NCBI RefSeq assembly: GCF_963169125.1
Contig: NC_084801.1
Span: forward strand, 76,883,696 to 76,947,695
Reading direction: 5' to 3'
Length of the DNA stretch: 64,000 nucleotides
From: Humulus lupulus
Lineage: Eukaryota; Streptophyta; Magnoliopsida; Rosales; Cannabaceae
This document shows positions 35,717 to 46,762 of this stretch, in pieces. Every line of letters begins with the position of its first letter. The stretch's first letter is position 1. The notes beneath the pieces are model-generated. The model ran no database searches, was not told the origin of the DNA, and saw only the letters and a program-made list of their open reading frames with translations. The position numbers were made by a program, and so were the translations under genes.

Positions 35717-36339
35717 TATTTACCCAAAATGGCTACGGATGACGTGGCAGGAATTTTGTACACGAGGGTAACACGTGTCAGCGTCATTAAGAAGAGGTGT
35801 TGTTTGTCTGTCGACCAGTTCCTCGATGCTTCATCAAAGCTTAGCTATTAGATACGACCAGACTGGTCGTATGATTCGGTTTATTTCCTTTAACGGTCAT
35901 AATCTTGTAATAATTACATTGAATATTTCTTCATTATTATTACCTTGATATGCAGTTATTAAGGAAAGTTAAGGCCCAATGGCCCATGTAATCCCCCTTG
36001 AGCCTATAAATATGCATGAAATAGCTCACGGAAGGGACTTTTTGATCTCTAATCTTTTTCTTGAATATTAAGAGAGAGAGCTATAGTGTGATTATCCATC
36101 ATTTTATTGTAATTCTCCCAAGGTTTGTGAAACTCAAGAACCCTAGTTCTTTTATCATGGCTTTGAGATTCAATATTAATAATAGCACTAAGTGGACGTA
36201 GGTCATTACCATTCTTTGGGGCCTTACCACTATAAATCATTGGTGTTTTCTTCTTTACCATTAGATTAAACTCTTAATTGTCGTCTCATTTTCTGTCGTA
36301 TATTTGACTCTATGTCATTGGCCAAATCGAGGGTCAACA
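35717..36339 (+). repeat. 3' LTR of Tat element 2
   Basis: 623 bp ending gagggtcaaca at 36339. Start inferred from similarity of tatttacccaaaatggc to the end of the solo LTR at 63200-63780 read on - (tgtttacccaaaaaagattc); the first TG is mutated to TA. TATA-like gcctataaatatgc near 36003-36016. Gagagagagctatagtg and ccaaggtttgtgaaact lie downstream of it, in the transcribed part. Confidence 0.8.
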
Positions 36340-36463
36340 ACTGGTTTCCCCTCCTTCAACTCCGGTAGGATGGACTACATCGTCTGTGACATTTATTTGA
36401 GTGGTTACCATGGTTGAAAATGCTCGGAATGCTTTCTTCAAGCTCTCAATAAAAGCACTAACC
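36340..36463 (-). other. short interior remnant left of the J-family LTR
   Basis: 124 bp between two LTRs. Read on -, it is open for 41 codons (SAFIESLKKAFRAFSTMVTT and following), ending at the LTR of element 2. It may be the leader or gag start of element J, but no PBS is visible next to the LTR, so this is uncertain. Confidence 0.35.
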
Positions 36464-37322
36464 TATTGATTGCCTTTTTCACTATCAACCTAAAGATGAG
36501 AGATTAAAGAAGTAAACAACAAGAACACAATATTTTTTACGTGGTTCAGGCTATATAAGAGCCCCAGTCCACGAGTCTCTTATATTACGAAGACTGGAAG
36601 CTTGTTACAACAAGCTCCAATAGAGTTTTCTCAAGCAACATTTAGATTGCTCTAAGTACAAGGCTTTTTCTCTCTCTAAAAAATCGAACCCTTTACAATG
36701 ATATTCCCATCCCTACTTATAGAGGTTGGGATCATTAATGCTAATTATTGATAATTAATACACATTCTCCCCGTTATTGGGCTATTAATACCACTTTAAT
36801 GAAATGGGCTACATTAATAAGAGCCACGGCCAGGCGAGATACGCAGGGACCACTCCTTAAAGCTACCTACTTTATGGGGAACATCCCCTTGGTAGTGTCA
36901 GGGCCTGCGCACATCTCTCCATGTCAGAAGGGGTAGTGGGAGTGCAAATTGTCAAGTCGTACAATTGACAACAATGTGGAAGGATCACCAAAAAGGTTGT
37001 TATATGATCCTCTGATGCTGCAAACCTGCATTGGCTGACACCCGACTAGCCTTTTAGGTCCCGAGGACAAGGTCGTTGACCTGGAAGAAAATTGCTTGTA
37101 AAGAGTTTGAGGACTACTAACTAGTCCTCGGGGCATGGCCTCAGAGAGAGAGACGTGCGTGCCCTACCTTTATACAAGGGACGTGGCCCTTAGTCGAGAT
37201 ATCCACCCTCCAAGGACTGACTCCCACGGCGTGGCCTCACTTGAAGAGGCACGCGTCTTCGCCACGTGCCCTACCCGCACCGATTTTGGATTTCCACGTG
37301 TCCTTTGGTGAAAACACGGACA
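36464..37322 (-). repeat. second J-family LTR
   Basis: About 859 bp matching 17871-18737 throughout (for example taaagaagtaaacaacaaga near the left end, gcacgcgtcttcgccacgtg near the right). Same orientation as the first copy, so the pair could be the 5' and 3' LTRs of element J with element 2 inserted between them. TATA-like ctataagtaggg on - near 36711-36722. No 5-bp duplication was found around either. Confidence 0.75.
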
Positions 37323-37446
37323 ATAGTATCATTGTCATATAAATTTCCAATAAATAAACAATATTTTATATAAAAGAATGATATAAACATATTAAATGAA
37401 AAATGAAACCAAAACATTGGTTATGATTTTTTTAAAATATATATAA

Positions 37447-37863
37447 AGGGAGCGACTACAATGCACCACTTTTTTTACAACATCAGTGCATCATTTTTCT
37501 ATTTTCGGCAACTGGATAGATGTAATCCCAAATTTTTTATATGGCAGTTTACATTGTAGCTATCTAGAACATCCTACAAATATCAAGAAATTCTGAATAA
37601 ATTATGGTACAAAAAACAGGGTTCAAATAGCTTGTTGCACGCATACTTATTTTTTAATATATTCATGTAAAAAGTCAAATGTTTAAACCTTGCTTTCGGC
37701 ACTATAAATTATTTGAAATGTCTTGAAATATAGTAGGGTGTCTTAAATGATTACAATGTACACTATCATATAAAGAAATTGAAAAAGAATATCAAGGTGT
37801 AAAATCCACAAACTCGCTGAGCCCAGTGTTATCACAACAGTAGATGTGTTGTAGTTGCTCCCT
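37447..37863. mobile_element. MITE-like element with terminal inverted repeats
   Basis: 417 bp. Left end agggagcgactacaatgc; right end tgtgttgtagttgctccct, whose complement is agggagcaactacaacaca, so imperfect inverted repeats of about 17-19 bp. Flanks are both atatata-like, consistent with a duplication of 8-9 bp as made by Mutator-type transposases, but the AT-rich context makes this ambiguous. No coding capacity. Confidence 0.65.
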
Positions 37864-38095
37864 ATATATGTAATATGATAACCTTTTCAAACATTAAAGA
37901 TGATGTTTTTAATAAAAATTAAGGTTATGTATTATATATTATTATTATAATGATGTTTTATAATATTTAAATTTATATTAATATAAGTTTTAAATATCTA
38001 GTAATGTATTAAACATTATTATAATAATAATATTTTAATTCATATTAATATAATTAGTAAAAATTAGGATTATATATTATAATCTCAAAATTTCA
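37864..38095. repeat. AT-rich dispersed repeat, left part
   Basis: Same family as 16136-17220 (ttataatatttaaatttata, aatatctagtaatgtatta). It stops near 38095, where element G begins, and the family resumes at 55726, so G seems to have inserted into one copy. 37323-37446 next to it is also AT-rich with nothing recognised. Confidence 0.6.
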
Positions 38096-38183
38096 ATGCA
38101 ATGATGTGGTAATTTTAAGTGACAGGTGGCAATGCATGTGTACCAAGTGGCGCATTAATTGTTAATAAATGTGTCAACCAAGG

Positions 38184-38783
38184 GAAGTTAAAAGGTTAGA
38201 AAATGACCTACTGGGCAAAGTCATTGCATCATTGGTCGAGGATGGTTTAATCCGGTCGGGTATAAACAAGTATAAGTTTACCCGATCAGAAGAAGTTATA
38301 GCCGACCAGGTATGACAGGCAAAGAGACATAACCAAATACTTATGTTAGGAGAGTGACATAGTCGAACAACTATGTCAGATTAGGGAGTGTAGCCGATAG
38401 GATATGTTAGAATTTGAGGAGTTAACTACCCAGTTACTTTTCTACAGAATCTCGGTAAAGACTAAAACAATAATCGCCCGTAACTACCACAAGAATCTCT
38501 CAGATATTCCGAAGTAATCTCCATATTGTTTTATTTTAAATTTGTTTATTGCTTTATTACTTAGAATTTGTTAAAACAACCAAAGACTCCATCAAAATGG
38601 GAGACCTTTCTTGTATAATCCATAATCCTATAAAAAGAGAGCTCATGGCATCATTTGGGGGACTTTTGAACTTTTGACTTTGGAACTTTTGGGAACTTTT
38701 ACTTGGGTAATTCTTAGGCCATTTTTTGAGAGAATTTAGAGAGAGAAAGCTTGAATTCTCCAGAAAGAAACTATGTTTTTACG
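38184..38783 (+). repeat. 5' LTR remnant of element G
   Basis: Aligned to the 3' LTR from aggttagaaaatgacctact (about 38193) to aaactatgtttttacgac (38783). Contains the word gacatagccgac/gaccaggtatg in degenerate repeats and a TATA-like cctataaaaagagagctc near 38629. The U5 end and the PBS are missing, replaced by unrelated sequence from 38784. The LTR probably starts upstream, near 38096. Confidence 0.75.
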
Positions 38784-39524
38784 ACGGATGGATGGATGAT
38801 GACCTCAGCTCTAAAACTAAGTCCACACAGATAGAAAATTCCAGAACTTGTTCGGGAACTCACCAGTTGTGAAATTCCCAATTACGAAGTCACCAATCAG
38901 GAAATCCCCGATCAGGAAGTCACCGGTCGTGAAATTCGCAAGCCCCGCCCAGAAAAAATCATGCTAAGGCTCCTCAAGATAAAAAATGCTTCTTGCTACA
39001 AAGACGGACATGATCGACATGAGTCTGATAGTCATTGGATTGACCTGTCAAATGATCAAGAAGGCAAAAACCATAGGGAATGAGATGACTGCCCGACTCA
39101 TCTTGAGAAGCTGCCTCGATACTTCGATCAACAACGCAAGGGAAAAGAACAAGTCTCAAAGCATAAGCATCCTAATAGGTAATAATCTCAAGTCAACAAA
39201 CTCCCCAAAGGACCAAGAGTATAGTGTTTGACCCGCTAAGTGGACATGCTACCCAGAAGGATCTGCGAAATTTAATCAGCAAAAAAAAGAAGACCCCCCT
39301 GATCGAAGGGAAAGGTCTTGTCTGCCCTCACGAGCAAGTAGAAATAATTGACAGAAGTACGCCGGTTGGGAATGCCCGACCAGGAGGACAAGATGCTGGA
39401 ACATCATTAATATCATCAGTTATTCAAGCTCATCTTGACGCACTGGCGACTGCGATGCAGGGCTTGACAAATCGACCTACTGGGTTGGATGACGTCCACC
39501 ACAGGAGTGCCAGTCCTTTCAATA
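38784..39524 (+). other. degraded interior of element G, possible gag relic
   Basis: Frames 38986-39231 and 39224-39550 are open but show no domain I can name. The second (KDLRNLISKKKKTPLIEGKG, DALATAMQGLTNRP) runs into the tandem array and could be a gag fragment by position only. Short repeats of gaagtcaccrrtc and gaaattc occur at 38870-38940. Confidence 0.35.
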
Positions 39525-39958
39525 TACTCGAACAGTATTCAACTGGTTAGTAAAATCGGGCAGTGTTCAATTGGTCGGTAAAATTGGGCAGTGTTCAATT
39601 GGTCGGTAAATTGAGTAGTGTTCAACTGATCAGTAAAATCGAGCAGTGTTCAACAGGTCAATAATATCGAGTAGTGTTCAACTAGTCGGTAAAATTGAGC
39701 AGTGTTTAAATGGTCGACATATACTCGAAAAGTGTTCAACTGTTCAGTAAAATCAGACAGTGTTCAACTGGTCGGTAAAATCGAGCAGTGTTCAACTGGT
39801 CGGTAAAATTGGGCAGTGTTCAACTGGTCGGTAAAATCGAGCAGTGTTTAACTAGTCAGGATATACTCGAACAATGTTCAATTGGTCGTTAAAATTGGGC
39901 AGTGTTCAACTGGTCGGTAAAATCGAGTAGTGTTCAACTGGTCAATAAAATCAGGTAG
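39525..39958 (+). repeat. 28-bp tandem array of element G, left part
   Basis: About 15 units of cagtgttcaactggtcggta plus aaatcgag, period 28 (for example 39561 to 39589), with occasional longer units containing atatactcga. Broken at 39958 by the solo LTR E and resumed at 53176. Related units occur again near 53945-54030. Confidence 0.92.
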
Positions 39959-41149
39959 TGTAATGCCCTACTACCTTAGAGCCATTACTAAGTGAGTTTA
40001 AAAAGTGCAATTAACTTGCTAAGCGAGGTTTTTAGAACAAAAGTGTGATTTAAATTAAAAGACAGGGTTGTAATCTTTAAAAGTACTTCATTTCATTAAA
40101 AGTTCCAGTTATTCAACACTTGGGATCCCAAAACAAGGTTTGTAAACCATTTACGACTCAAAATAGATACACAGTGGATAAATTATCAAAAACGGAGTCT
40201 AGTATAGCCATTTCTCAAAAATGCCCCCAACCCAAGCGGTCGGGCAGGCCAAACATGTACGCGCCGCCCCCACGCTCTCCGTACTCATGGCTGGTTGACT
40301 TTCTCTTTGCCCTTACCTGCAGCACAGAGCACCCGTGAGCCGAAGCCCAGCAAGAAAACTCAAACAGTACATAACACATGCATAATATACTGTCATTACA
40401 GCAGACAGCTCATATTTAGTCAGACAGTCTACAAAATCTAACACATATACGGCCTTGCCGTCCCAAAAGCGTTACCAAAGCCTGGGATCTCGGTCCACAT
40501 CGTATGGATAACCCATGTATCCTCTGGGGTCTCACCCAAGCCACGAGCACTCCATGTGCTAAGTGGTGTTCCCGGCCCCACTACCGTTCTCGGCCTTCGC
40601 CGTTCTCGGCCTTTCGCTGTTCCCGGCCCTTCGCCGTTCATTCATCTATTTCCACATTTAGCATTCTCAAATAACAATCAAATATACAATCATTCATGTA
40701 ATGCTACATCCTAGCAATAATATAATCTAGGGCCGCGCCTTGCAACAAAACTATGGGCCTGAGTCCTGCTCTACGGGTGCTACAGTTCTCTTACCTGTAT
40801 CCCGAGCTTTCTGATGCACTAAGGCCGCGAGCACGGTCCTCTAAACCGAGCCTCTCCAAAGACCTAGTCACAACACATATAAAACATCCTTTAATGCTAA
40901 TCAATCCCAAAACCACTTCCCGGGACCAATCCCGTACTCTTGGGACCCCTAATTCCCTAAAACAACGCATTGGAGCCATCCCCCGAGTCCCCGGGCAAAA
41001 GCCCTAAAAACACAATTTTTGGCTGTCAAAAATGGCCTAGGGCCATGGCACTCCCCTCAAGGGCCGCGGCAGCCAGCGGCTCTCCCACATCCTGATGCAA
41101 CCTCGCGCCGCGGCGCCCAAGAACAGGGTCGCGACGCTCCTTCGCGAAC

Positions 41150-42644
41150 TGATAATTCTTGAATAAAGAGTTATTTGTCATACTTTTAAGCTTATGATAA
41201 ACAAAAAAGAACAAGCTGAGTGATACTTTTTAATGATTTCATTTCATTTTATTATCCATTTTTTTTATGGTCTTATCTTATCCTTTAGTCTTTTTGAAAT
41301 ATCTGAACATTTAATAGCACTTAGAGAGTTTTTACATGGTGCTCTCTGGAGAAAGCAAGAAAAGAAAACATATTTTTATTAGGTGTTGCTTGTGATAAAA
41401 TATAGGGATTGTTGAAGACAGGAGCTTTTGCTGCAGCATTTTTCTAGCAAAAGAAGGAGGAATCAGCAGCTCAAAAAGGAGGTCATGTGGCATCATTTAT
41501 CCAGCTGTAAAGGAGACTGACGTGGCAGAGTGGTAAAAGATATTAAATCAGCAGTTATTTTAGTAAGTGGGCCACGTGTGAGAGAAAGAAAGAGGGAAAA
41601 ATGGAGAAATTAAAAGAAGGAAAAAGGAGAGGGTTGTACCCTAGCTAATTAAGGAAGGAGCAGCCTCCATTTTTTATAAGACTTGAGCCAGAAGTTTACT
41701 GCAGAAAAACAGAGAGAAAATCAGATAAAAAATGCCAGGAAGAAATAAAAAGAAGATTCAAGAAAGAAGGAGGCCAACCAAAGAAGCTCAAGCATCATTT
41801 TGGATTTGTTTTTCTCTTCTTTCTAAACTCTATTGTATTAATTTCTGAGTTGGATTTTAACTGAATATTATGGGCTGTTTTGATTATGAATTAATGTATA
41901 TGAAATCAGCCATGAACTAATTTCTTGGTGGCTTGAATTGTTGATGAACCCTATGTTATAATCTATCCATTTCTTGCACTTTATTTTAGTAAAATCTCCC
42001 TTGATCATTCAAGTGTGCTTAAATTGATTTCTTGTTGTTGTTTGGCCAGCAATGCCAAGTTATTTTAATTATATTTAATGCTGGAATGGTTGAATGTAAT
42101 AGGAAAAACTTGGATGACACAAGTCATAATCTAGGTTAGGTTATGTTAGTAATTAATATAGGGATATGTTAATTACCTTGTGTAACATATGAGAAGTGAA
42201 CTGTGATTGCATTCTTAAATCTGATTTTGCATAGGAATATGCTTAATTAGGTAGAAGAATTAAGGTCATAAGATTTGGGAAAGTTTTATGCATGTTAAAT
42301 GAACTTTTCGTTATCCTGGGAGTTTTGCTAGAAAATTGCTACAGCAATACGTTCGCAATGTGTTCAGGAAGAATACTATAGGGGGATTCAATGATTCAAG
42401 TCCATTTTAAAATTCATATATTTCTCTCAAGGTTCTTGTTCAGTTTACTTTATTTTTTATTGGGTTAATTTGAAAAATCAAAGACATTCAAAATTTTCAC
42501 TAGTGTAATTGTTTAGTAATTAATTTTTGCATTTAGTTTTATTTTTGCAATCCCTGTGGAGACGATCTTGAATACTTACTACTTTATTACTTGTTTTGTG
42601 ACTGTGTACACTTGCACATTTTAATCGAATCAATTCTCACAACA
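41150..42644 (+). repeat. left LTR of F, in + orientation
   Basis: 1,495 bp, TGATAATTC ... TCACAACA. Near the right end it has gcaatccctgtggagacgat (about 42549-42568), whose counterpart in the right LTR is the reverse complement atcatctccacagggattgc (50585-50604). TATA-like ttttttataagac near 41673. The two LTRs are clearly related but substantially diverged, more than expected for the ends of one ordinary insertion. Confidence 0.88.
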
Positions 42645-42650
42645 AGTTTT

Positions 42651-42668
42651 TGGCACCGTTGCCGGGGA
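42651..42668 (+). other. primer binding site next to left LTR of F
   Basis: tggcaccgttgccgggga, six bases after the LTR end, reading rightwards. It differs by one base from the PBS at the right end (tggcgccgttgccgggga on -). This type of PBS is usual in Athila elements. Confidence 0.88.
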
Positions 42669-43575
42669 TTATCTTCCCATCATCGATAGTTTTGCCTGCC
42701 AAAATACAATAAAGTAGCAGTAGGCGGTCTTGATTCACTGTCGTATCATGGGTGATTGGTTGTAGTGCCCATTTAATAAAGGCGAGCCATACACTGGCTT
42801 TAGGAGTCACGACAGCATAGGATAAGGTACGACGACCAGTGGCGGACACAGTCCACGAGGCAGTAGGAATTTCCACTGTACGAAGTGCCTCCTCAAAGGG
42901 CTCTCGCGTGGGGGCAGCAACTAATTCCTGGAAGTGAGCATCGATATAAATGGGCAACCCATAAAATTCATTAATAACCTCTGCTGAAAAGGACACAGAG
43001 GGCTAATACTTCAGGGCTAGCGTCGGTAACCAAGTTGGCATAGAATTCACGCACAAGGGGCACGCCCGCTTGGGCTTCAAACAGAACCTGGCCCACTAGT
43101 GCTTCTCGATAACTGCTGTGATATAGGCTGGCAACTCAAAAGCAGCAAGCAAAAACCCCCGTTCAGGCCATAACTTTTTATTTTTAAGCTTCTCAAATCG
43201 CTTTGCAGCCTCGGCGCAATGAAATGTCTCCGCATTGCGGGGTTTTGTAGATGGACCCGCCGTGGTGTGCTCGTTGGACCTGGATTGTGTCTTGCATTTC
43301 AGTGGTATTGTTTCGGGAGGGGATGGTATAGGACTGGTGGTCACTTTTTGCTTGGATTTGTGGGTTGGTTTGGGCTGTTGTTTCTTGGGATGTGTTGGAT
43401 TGGTTTGTTCTGCTGTATCTGGTGATGGCTGAGGAGCAGGTGGTGTGGGGTTAGGTGTGATAGTGGAGGCCTCAGGGTTGGTGGACTTTGGTGAGGCTGA
43501 TCGTGGGGCAGGGGAAATTGGGGTAGTTTTTTGTTTCTTTCTCTGGGCTCTCGCTTTAGTGGTCATAATGGGCAA
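42660..43575 (-). pseudogene. plant transposon-domain ORF of element F
   Basis: Read on - from MTTKARAQRKKQ (start at 43573 or 43564), a basic Pro/Ser/Thr-rich N-terminus, then AKRFEKLKNKKLWPERGF and, after a frame excursion (43096-43000; LFEAQAGVPLVREFYANLVT in another frame), SFSAEVINEFYGLPIY and PKASVWLAFIKWALQPITHD. This resembles the 'putative plant transposon protein' family found downstream of pol in Athila-like elements. It runs straight into the reversed PBS and left LTR, so its natural 3' end is missing. Confidence 0.65.
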
Positions 43576-45013
43576 ACAGACAACAGCTATGTAACAAAAT
43601 GGGTACCCAACAAGTCAATATCCTGCTTATCAGTAAAGAGAGTGGGCCAGAGCAACACAGCAACAGAGTAGTAGAATAAACACTGGCAACCAATAATCCA
43701 ATAGTTGACTCCCAAAATAACACACGAATAGAGAAAGCCAAAGCCCCAGAAATAGTCACAAGAGTGTATCTGACAAAGAATTCGTACCCCAAATGGTTGG
43801 CTGTTGAGGAGCTTGGAGCCTAGGCGCTGAAGGTTGGGGTGAGCGTAGAGATACCTGGGGTTCCGAGGCTTGGGAGTGCACAGGGACTCGAATGCGCTTG
43901 GGAGGCCGAGTGATTGCTGGGTCGGGGCTATACTGGGTTAATGGGGATGTCTCGGCTGAAAGCATGCAAAGGCAGGGGGCACAATGCGGAGCAGAACCAC
44001 GTTTTTCATGGCTTGGGTGCACGAAGAGGCAGAGGGCAGGCAAGCAGCAGCGCACCTGGGTGTGGGAGGCGCTATTGGGCGAATGGTGCCTGGGTGAAGT
44101 GCCGTGGGTCTTCGCGAGGTGGAGAGGCGGAGAGGTCGACTTGGGTTTCGGATCCGGGGCTGGTTTTGTGAGGTGGTTCTCGGTCTCGGGTCGCCATGGG
44201 GTCGTGGGTTCGTGAGGTGGGTCAGGTGGTGGGTCGGCTGGGGTGGGGATCGTGAGTGTGGAAGAGAGAGAGGTGTGGGGTATTAGGTAATATACAGATA
44301 TATATATTATAAAATAAAAATAAAATAGATAAAAATATATAAAGGAAATTGATAATATATACATTATACTTATATATATAACTTTTCTCTCTCTTTTTTT
44401 TTATGTAATTTTTCTATTTATGTGTATATGCATAGAATTATATATATATATAAAGTAAAATATGTAGAAAGGATATTAAATATAGCCCATATATGTATAT
44501 ATGTAAAAAAAAAAATTATAGTAATATATATATATCTGAATGACACCATGACCCAGGTTTGATTCTCTGCCCAGATTGCTACAGTGCTCAAGATGTGCTT
44601 CAGCAGCCCAACTTTGACAGAACTCCTCATTTTTTTTCTTAAGAAATATTTGCTGCCATTTTGCTTCAGCAAAAATCTCGCAAAACCTTCAGACTTCAAA
44701 CTCACTTCAAAGCACCCTGTTTCTTGCTTTCTTAACACCTGAAACACCAAAATACACATAAAAATACTTCAAAATATCACACTAAAATGAAATTAAAATC
44801 ACAAAAAATAAAAATAAAAATAAAAACAATTAAAAACACTCATATGTATGTATATATATATATATTTTTCTCTTTCTTATTTTTTCTTATACATATAAAC
44901 TAATATTTCACACTTTCTTCTTTCTGGGTTGTCCTTAAATTAGTGCATGAATCACTTGACAACCCAAAATAACCTCAGCCTTATGGATCCTCCTAGGTGA
45001 TGGAGGTCTTCTC
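43576..45013 (-). other. spacer between F pol and downstream ORF
   Basis: The 202-codon frame at 43756-44364 is Pro/Ser/His-rich with a hydrophobic start and no recognised domain; I regard it as doubtful. 44285-44530 and 44800-44900 are AT microsatellite-like runs (tatata, aaaataaaaataaaa). Nothing else is recognised. Confidence 0.4.
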
Positions 45014-46147
45014 TCAGTCGACCTCACCTCCCAAATAATGTTTCAGCCGCTGCCCATTCACTTTGAACTCCCTTCCAGATTGATCTTCACGAACTTCAAT
45101 AGCTCGAAAGGGGTAAACTTGCACCACTGTGAATGGACCAGACCAGCGAGACTTTAACTTGCCAGCAAATAATCTCAAGCACGAGTTGAAAAGCAATACT
45201 TTCTGCCCCTTCTCAAAGACTCGAGGTTGAATCCTCTTATCATGCCATCTCTTAGTCTTTTCCTTATACAACTTGGCATTTTCATAAGAGAACAACCTCA
45301 TCTCTTCAAGCTCATTCAATTGCAACATGCGAGCTTCCCCAGCAGCTTGAAGATCCATGTTAAGCTTCTTAATGGCCCAATAAGCCCAATGCTCTAACTC
45401 CACGGGCAAGTGACAAGCCTTCCCATAAACCAAGCAGTCAGGGGACATTCCCAATGGTGTTTTAAATGTAGTTCGGTAAGCCCAAAGAGAGTCATCTAAT
45501 CTTTGAGACCAATCTTTGCGAGATGGATTAACAACTTTCTCTAGCACACCCTTGATCTCTCTATTGGAAAGCTCGGCTTGACCATTTGTTTGAGGATGGT
45601 AGGCAGTAGCGATCTAATGTTTCACACTGTATTTAGCCAACAAGGCTGCCAAAATCTTATTCACAAAGTGGGTTCCCTCATCACTTATTAGAGCTCTTGG
45701 AGTGCCAAATTGGGTGAAAATATGCTTGTGTAAGAACTTCATGACCACCTTGGAATCATTGGTAGGACTCGCCACTGCTTCAACCCATTTAGAGACATAA
45801 TCGACTGCCACCAAGATATACAAGTTCCCAAATGACGGTGGGAATGGCCCCATAAAATCAACTCCCCAAACATCGAATAATTCCACTTCAAGGATGCAAT
45901 TCAACGGCATTTCATTCCTTGCTTAAATATTTCCAACACGTTGGCAGCGATCACATCTTTTAGCAAAATGATGAGCATCCGTGAAAATAGAAGGCCGATA
46001 GTAACCCGATTGAAAAACTTTAGCTGCTGTCCTTTGACCACCAAAATGCCCACCATAAGGAGTTGAATGACAATTCTCTAGAATACTTGAAACTTCCTCC
46101 TCAGGCACACAACATCTCATGATACGATCTGGACATTGCTTGTACAA
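45014..46147 (-). pseudogene. pol: F integrase
   Basis: One frame with internal stops. Zinc-binding domain: HSTPYGGHFGGQRTAAKV (two His) and CDRCQRVGN (CxxC). TAA near 45923. Catalytic core: [13 protein letters not shown] (first Asp), SDEGTHFVN (second Asp), then TAG near 45611 and, still in frame, the HPQTNGQAE block with the Glu near 45570. C-terminal domain through [16 protein letters not shown] and [20 protein letters not shown] to 45014. Only point stops separate it from an intact domain. Confidence 0.88.
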
Positions 46148-46762
46148 ATAGGGCTCATCCCAATAATAAAATCATACATCATGGAAGAACTTTTTAAGTT
46201 GCTGCGTATTCAAATCAGGAGGGTGCATTCCACTCACCAAGTAGTTTACAAAATCAGCATACCAAGGGGTAGTATCTTGGGTTACAACCAGCAGCTGTTC
46301 GTCAGGAAAATTCTCTTGAATTTGCACTTCATCTTGCTTGTTACAGCCTGCTTCAAGCCGAGATAAGTGATCAGCCACTTGATTCTCCGTTCCTCTTCTA
46401 TCTCGAATTTCTAAGTCAAATTCTTGAAGAAGAAGAACCCAACGAATAAGTCTCGGTTTAGCATCCTTCTTGGCAATTAAATATTTGATGGCTGAATGAT
46501 CGGTGTATACTATCACCTTTGTTCCCACAAGATAAGACCTGAATATATCAAAAGCAAAGACCACGGCCAGCAGCTCTTTCTCGGTGGTTGAGTAATGGAT
46601 TTGAGCATCAATGAGTGTCTTACTTGCATAATAGATGGAGTGAAAAATCTTCTCTCTTCGCTGCCTAAGTACTGCACCAATAGTAAAATCACTAGCATCA
46701 CACATTAATTTAAAGGGCAAAGACCAATCCTGAGCAACAATGATTGGTGCAGTAACTAGAGC
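46148..46762 (-). pseudogene. pol: F RNase H
   Basis: Gypsy RNase H in the same frame as the integrase: [18 protein letters not shown] (catalytic Asp), [15 protein letters not shown] (Glu), [11 protein letters not shown] (Asp). [20 protein letters not shown] leads to the linker. TGA near 46169 ends the open stretch before the integrase. A T7 run at 46763-46769 shifts it out of frame with RT. Confidence 0.88.

Larger units (their letters stand above)
20089..36339 (+). mobile_element. Ty3/gypsy Tat-lineage element 2 (5' deleted, nested insertions)
   Basis: Starts inside the first RNase H and runs through aRNH, integrase, pol end (31584-31586), antisense ORF (32265-34842 on -) and 3' LTR 35717-36339. 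It is interrupted by a Cassandra-like LTR (20711-21083) and by LARD element C (22398-31506). Excluding insertions it is about 6.8 kb; LTR, gag, protease and most of RT are missing at the 5' side. It appears to lie within the remains of element J, whose LTRs flank it at 17871-18737 and 36464-37322. Confidence 0.8.

Noticed and set aside
39525..39958. CRISPR-like array
   Set aside because: 28-bp units are contiguous without unique spacers, in a plant retrotransposon; it is a minisatellite.
43756..44364. 202-codon Pro/Ser-rich frame
   Set aside because: Low-complexity composition, overlaps GC-rich spacer in F; it could be part of the downstream ORF's linker, but nothing supports it as a gene.
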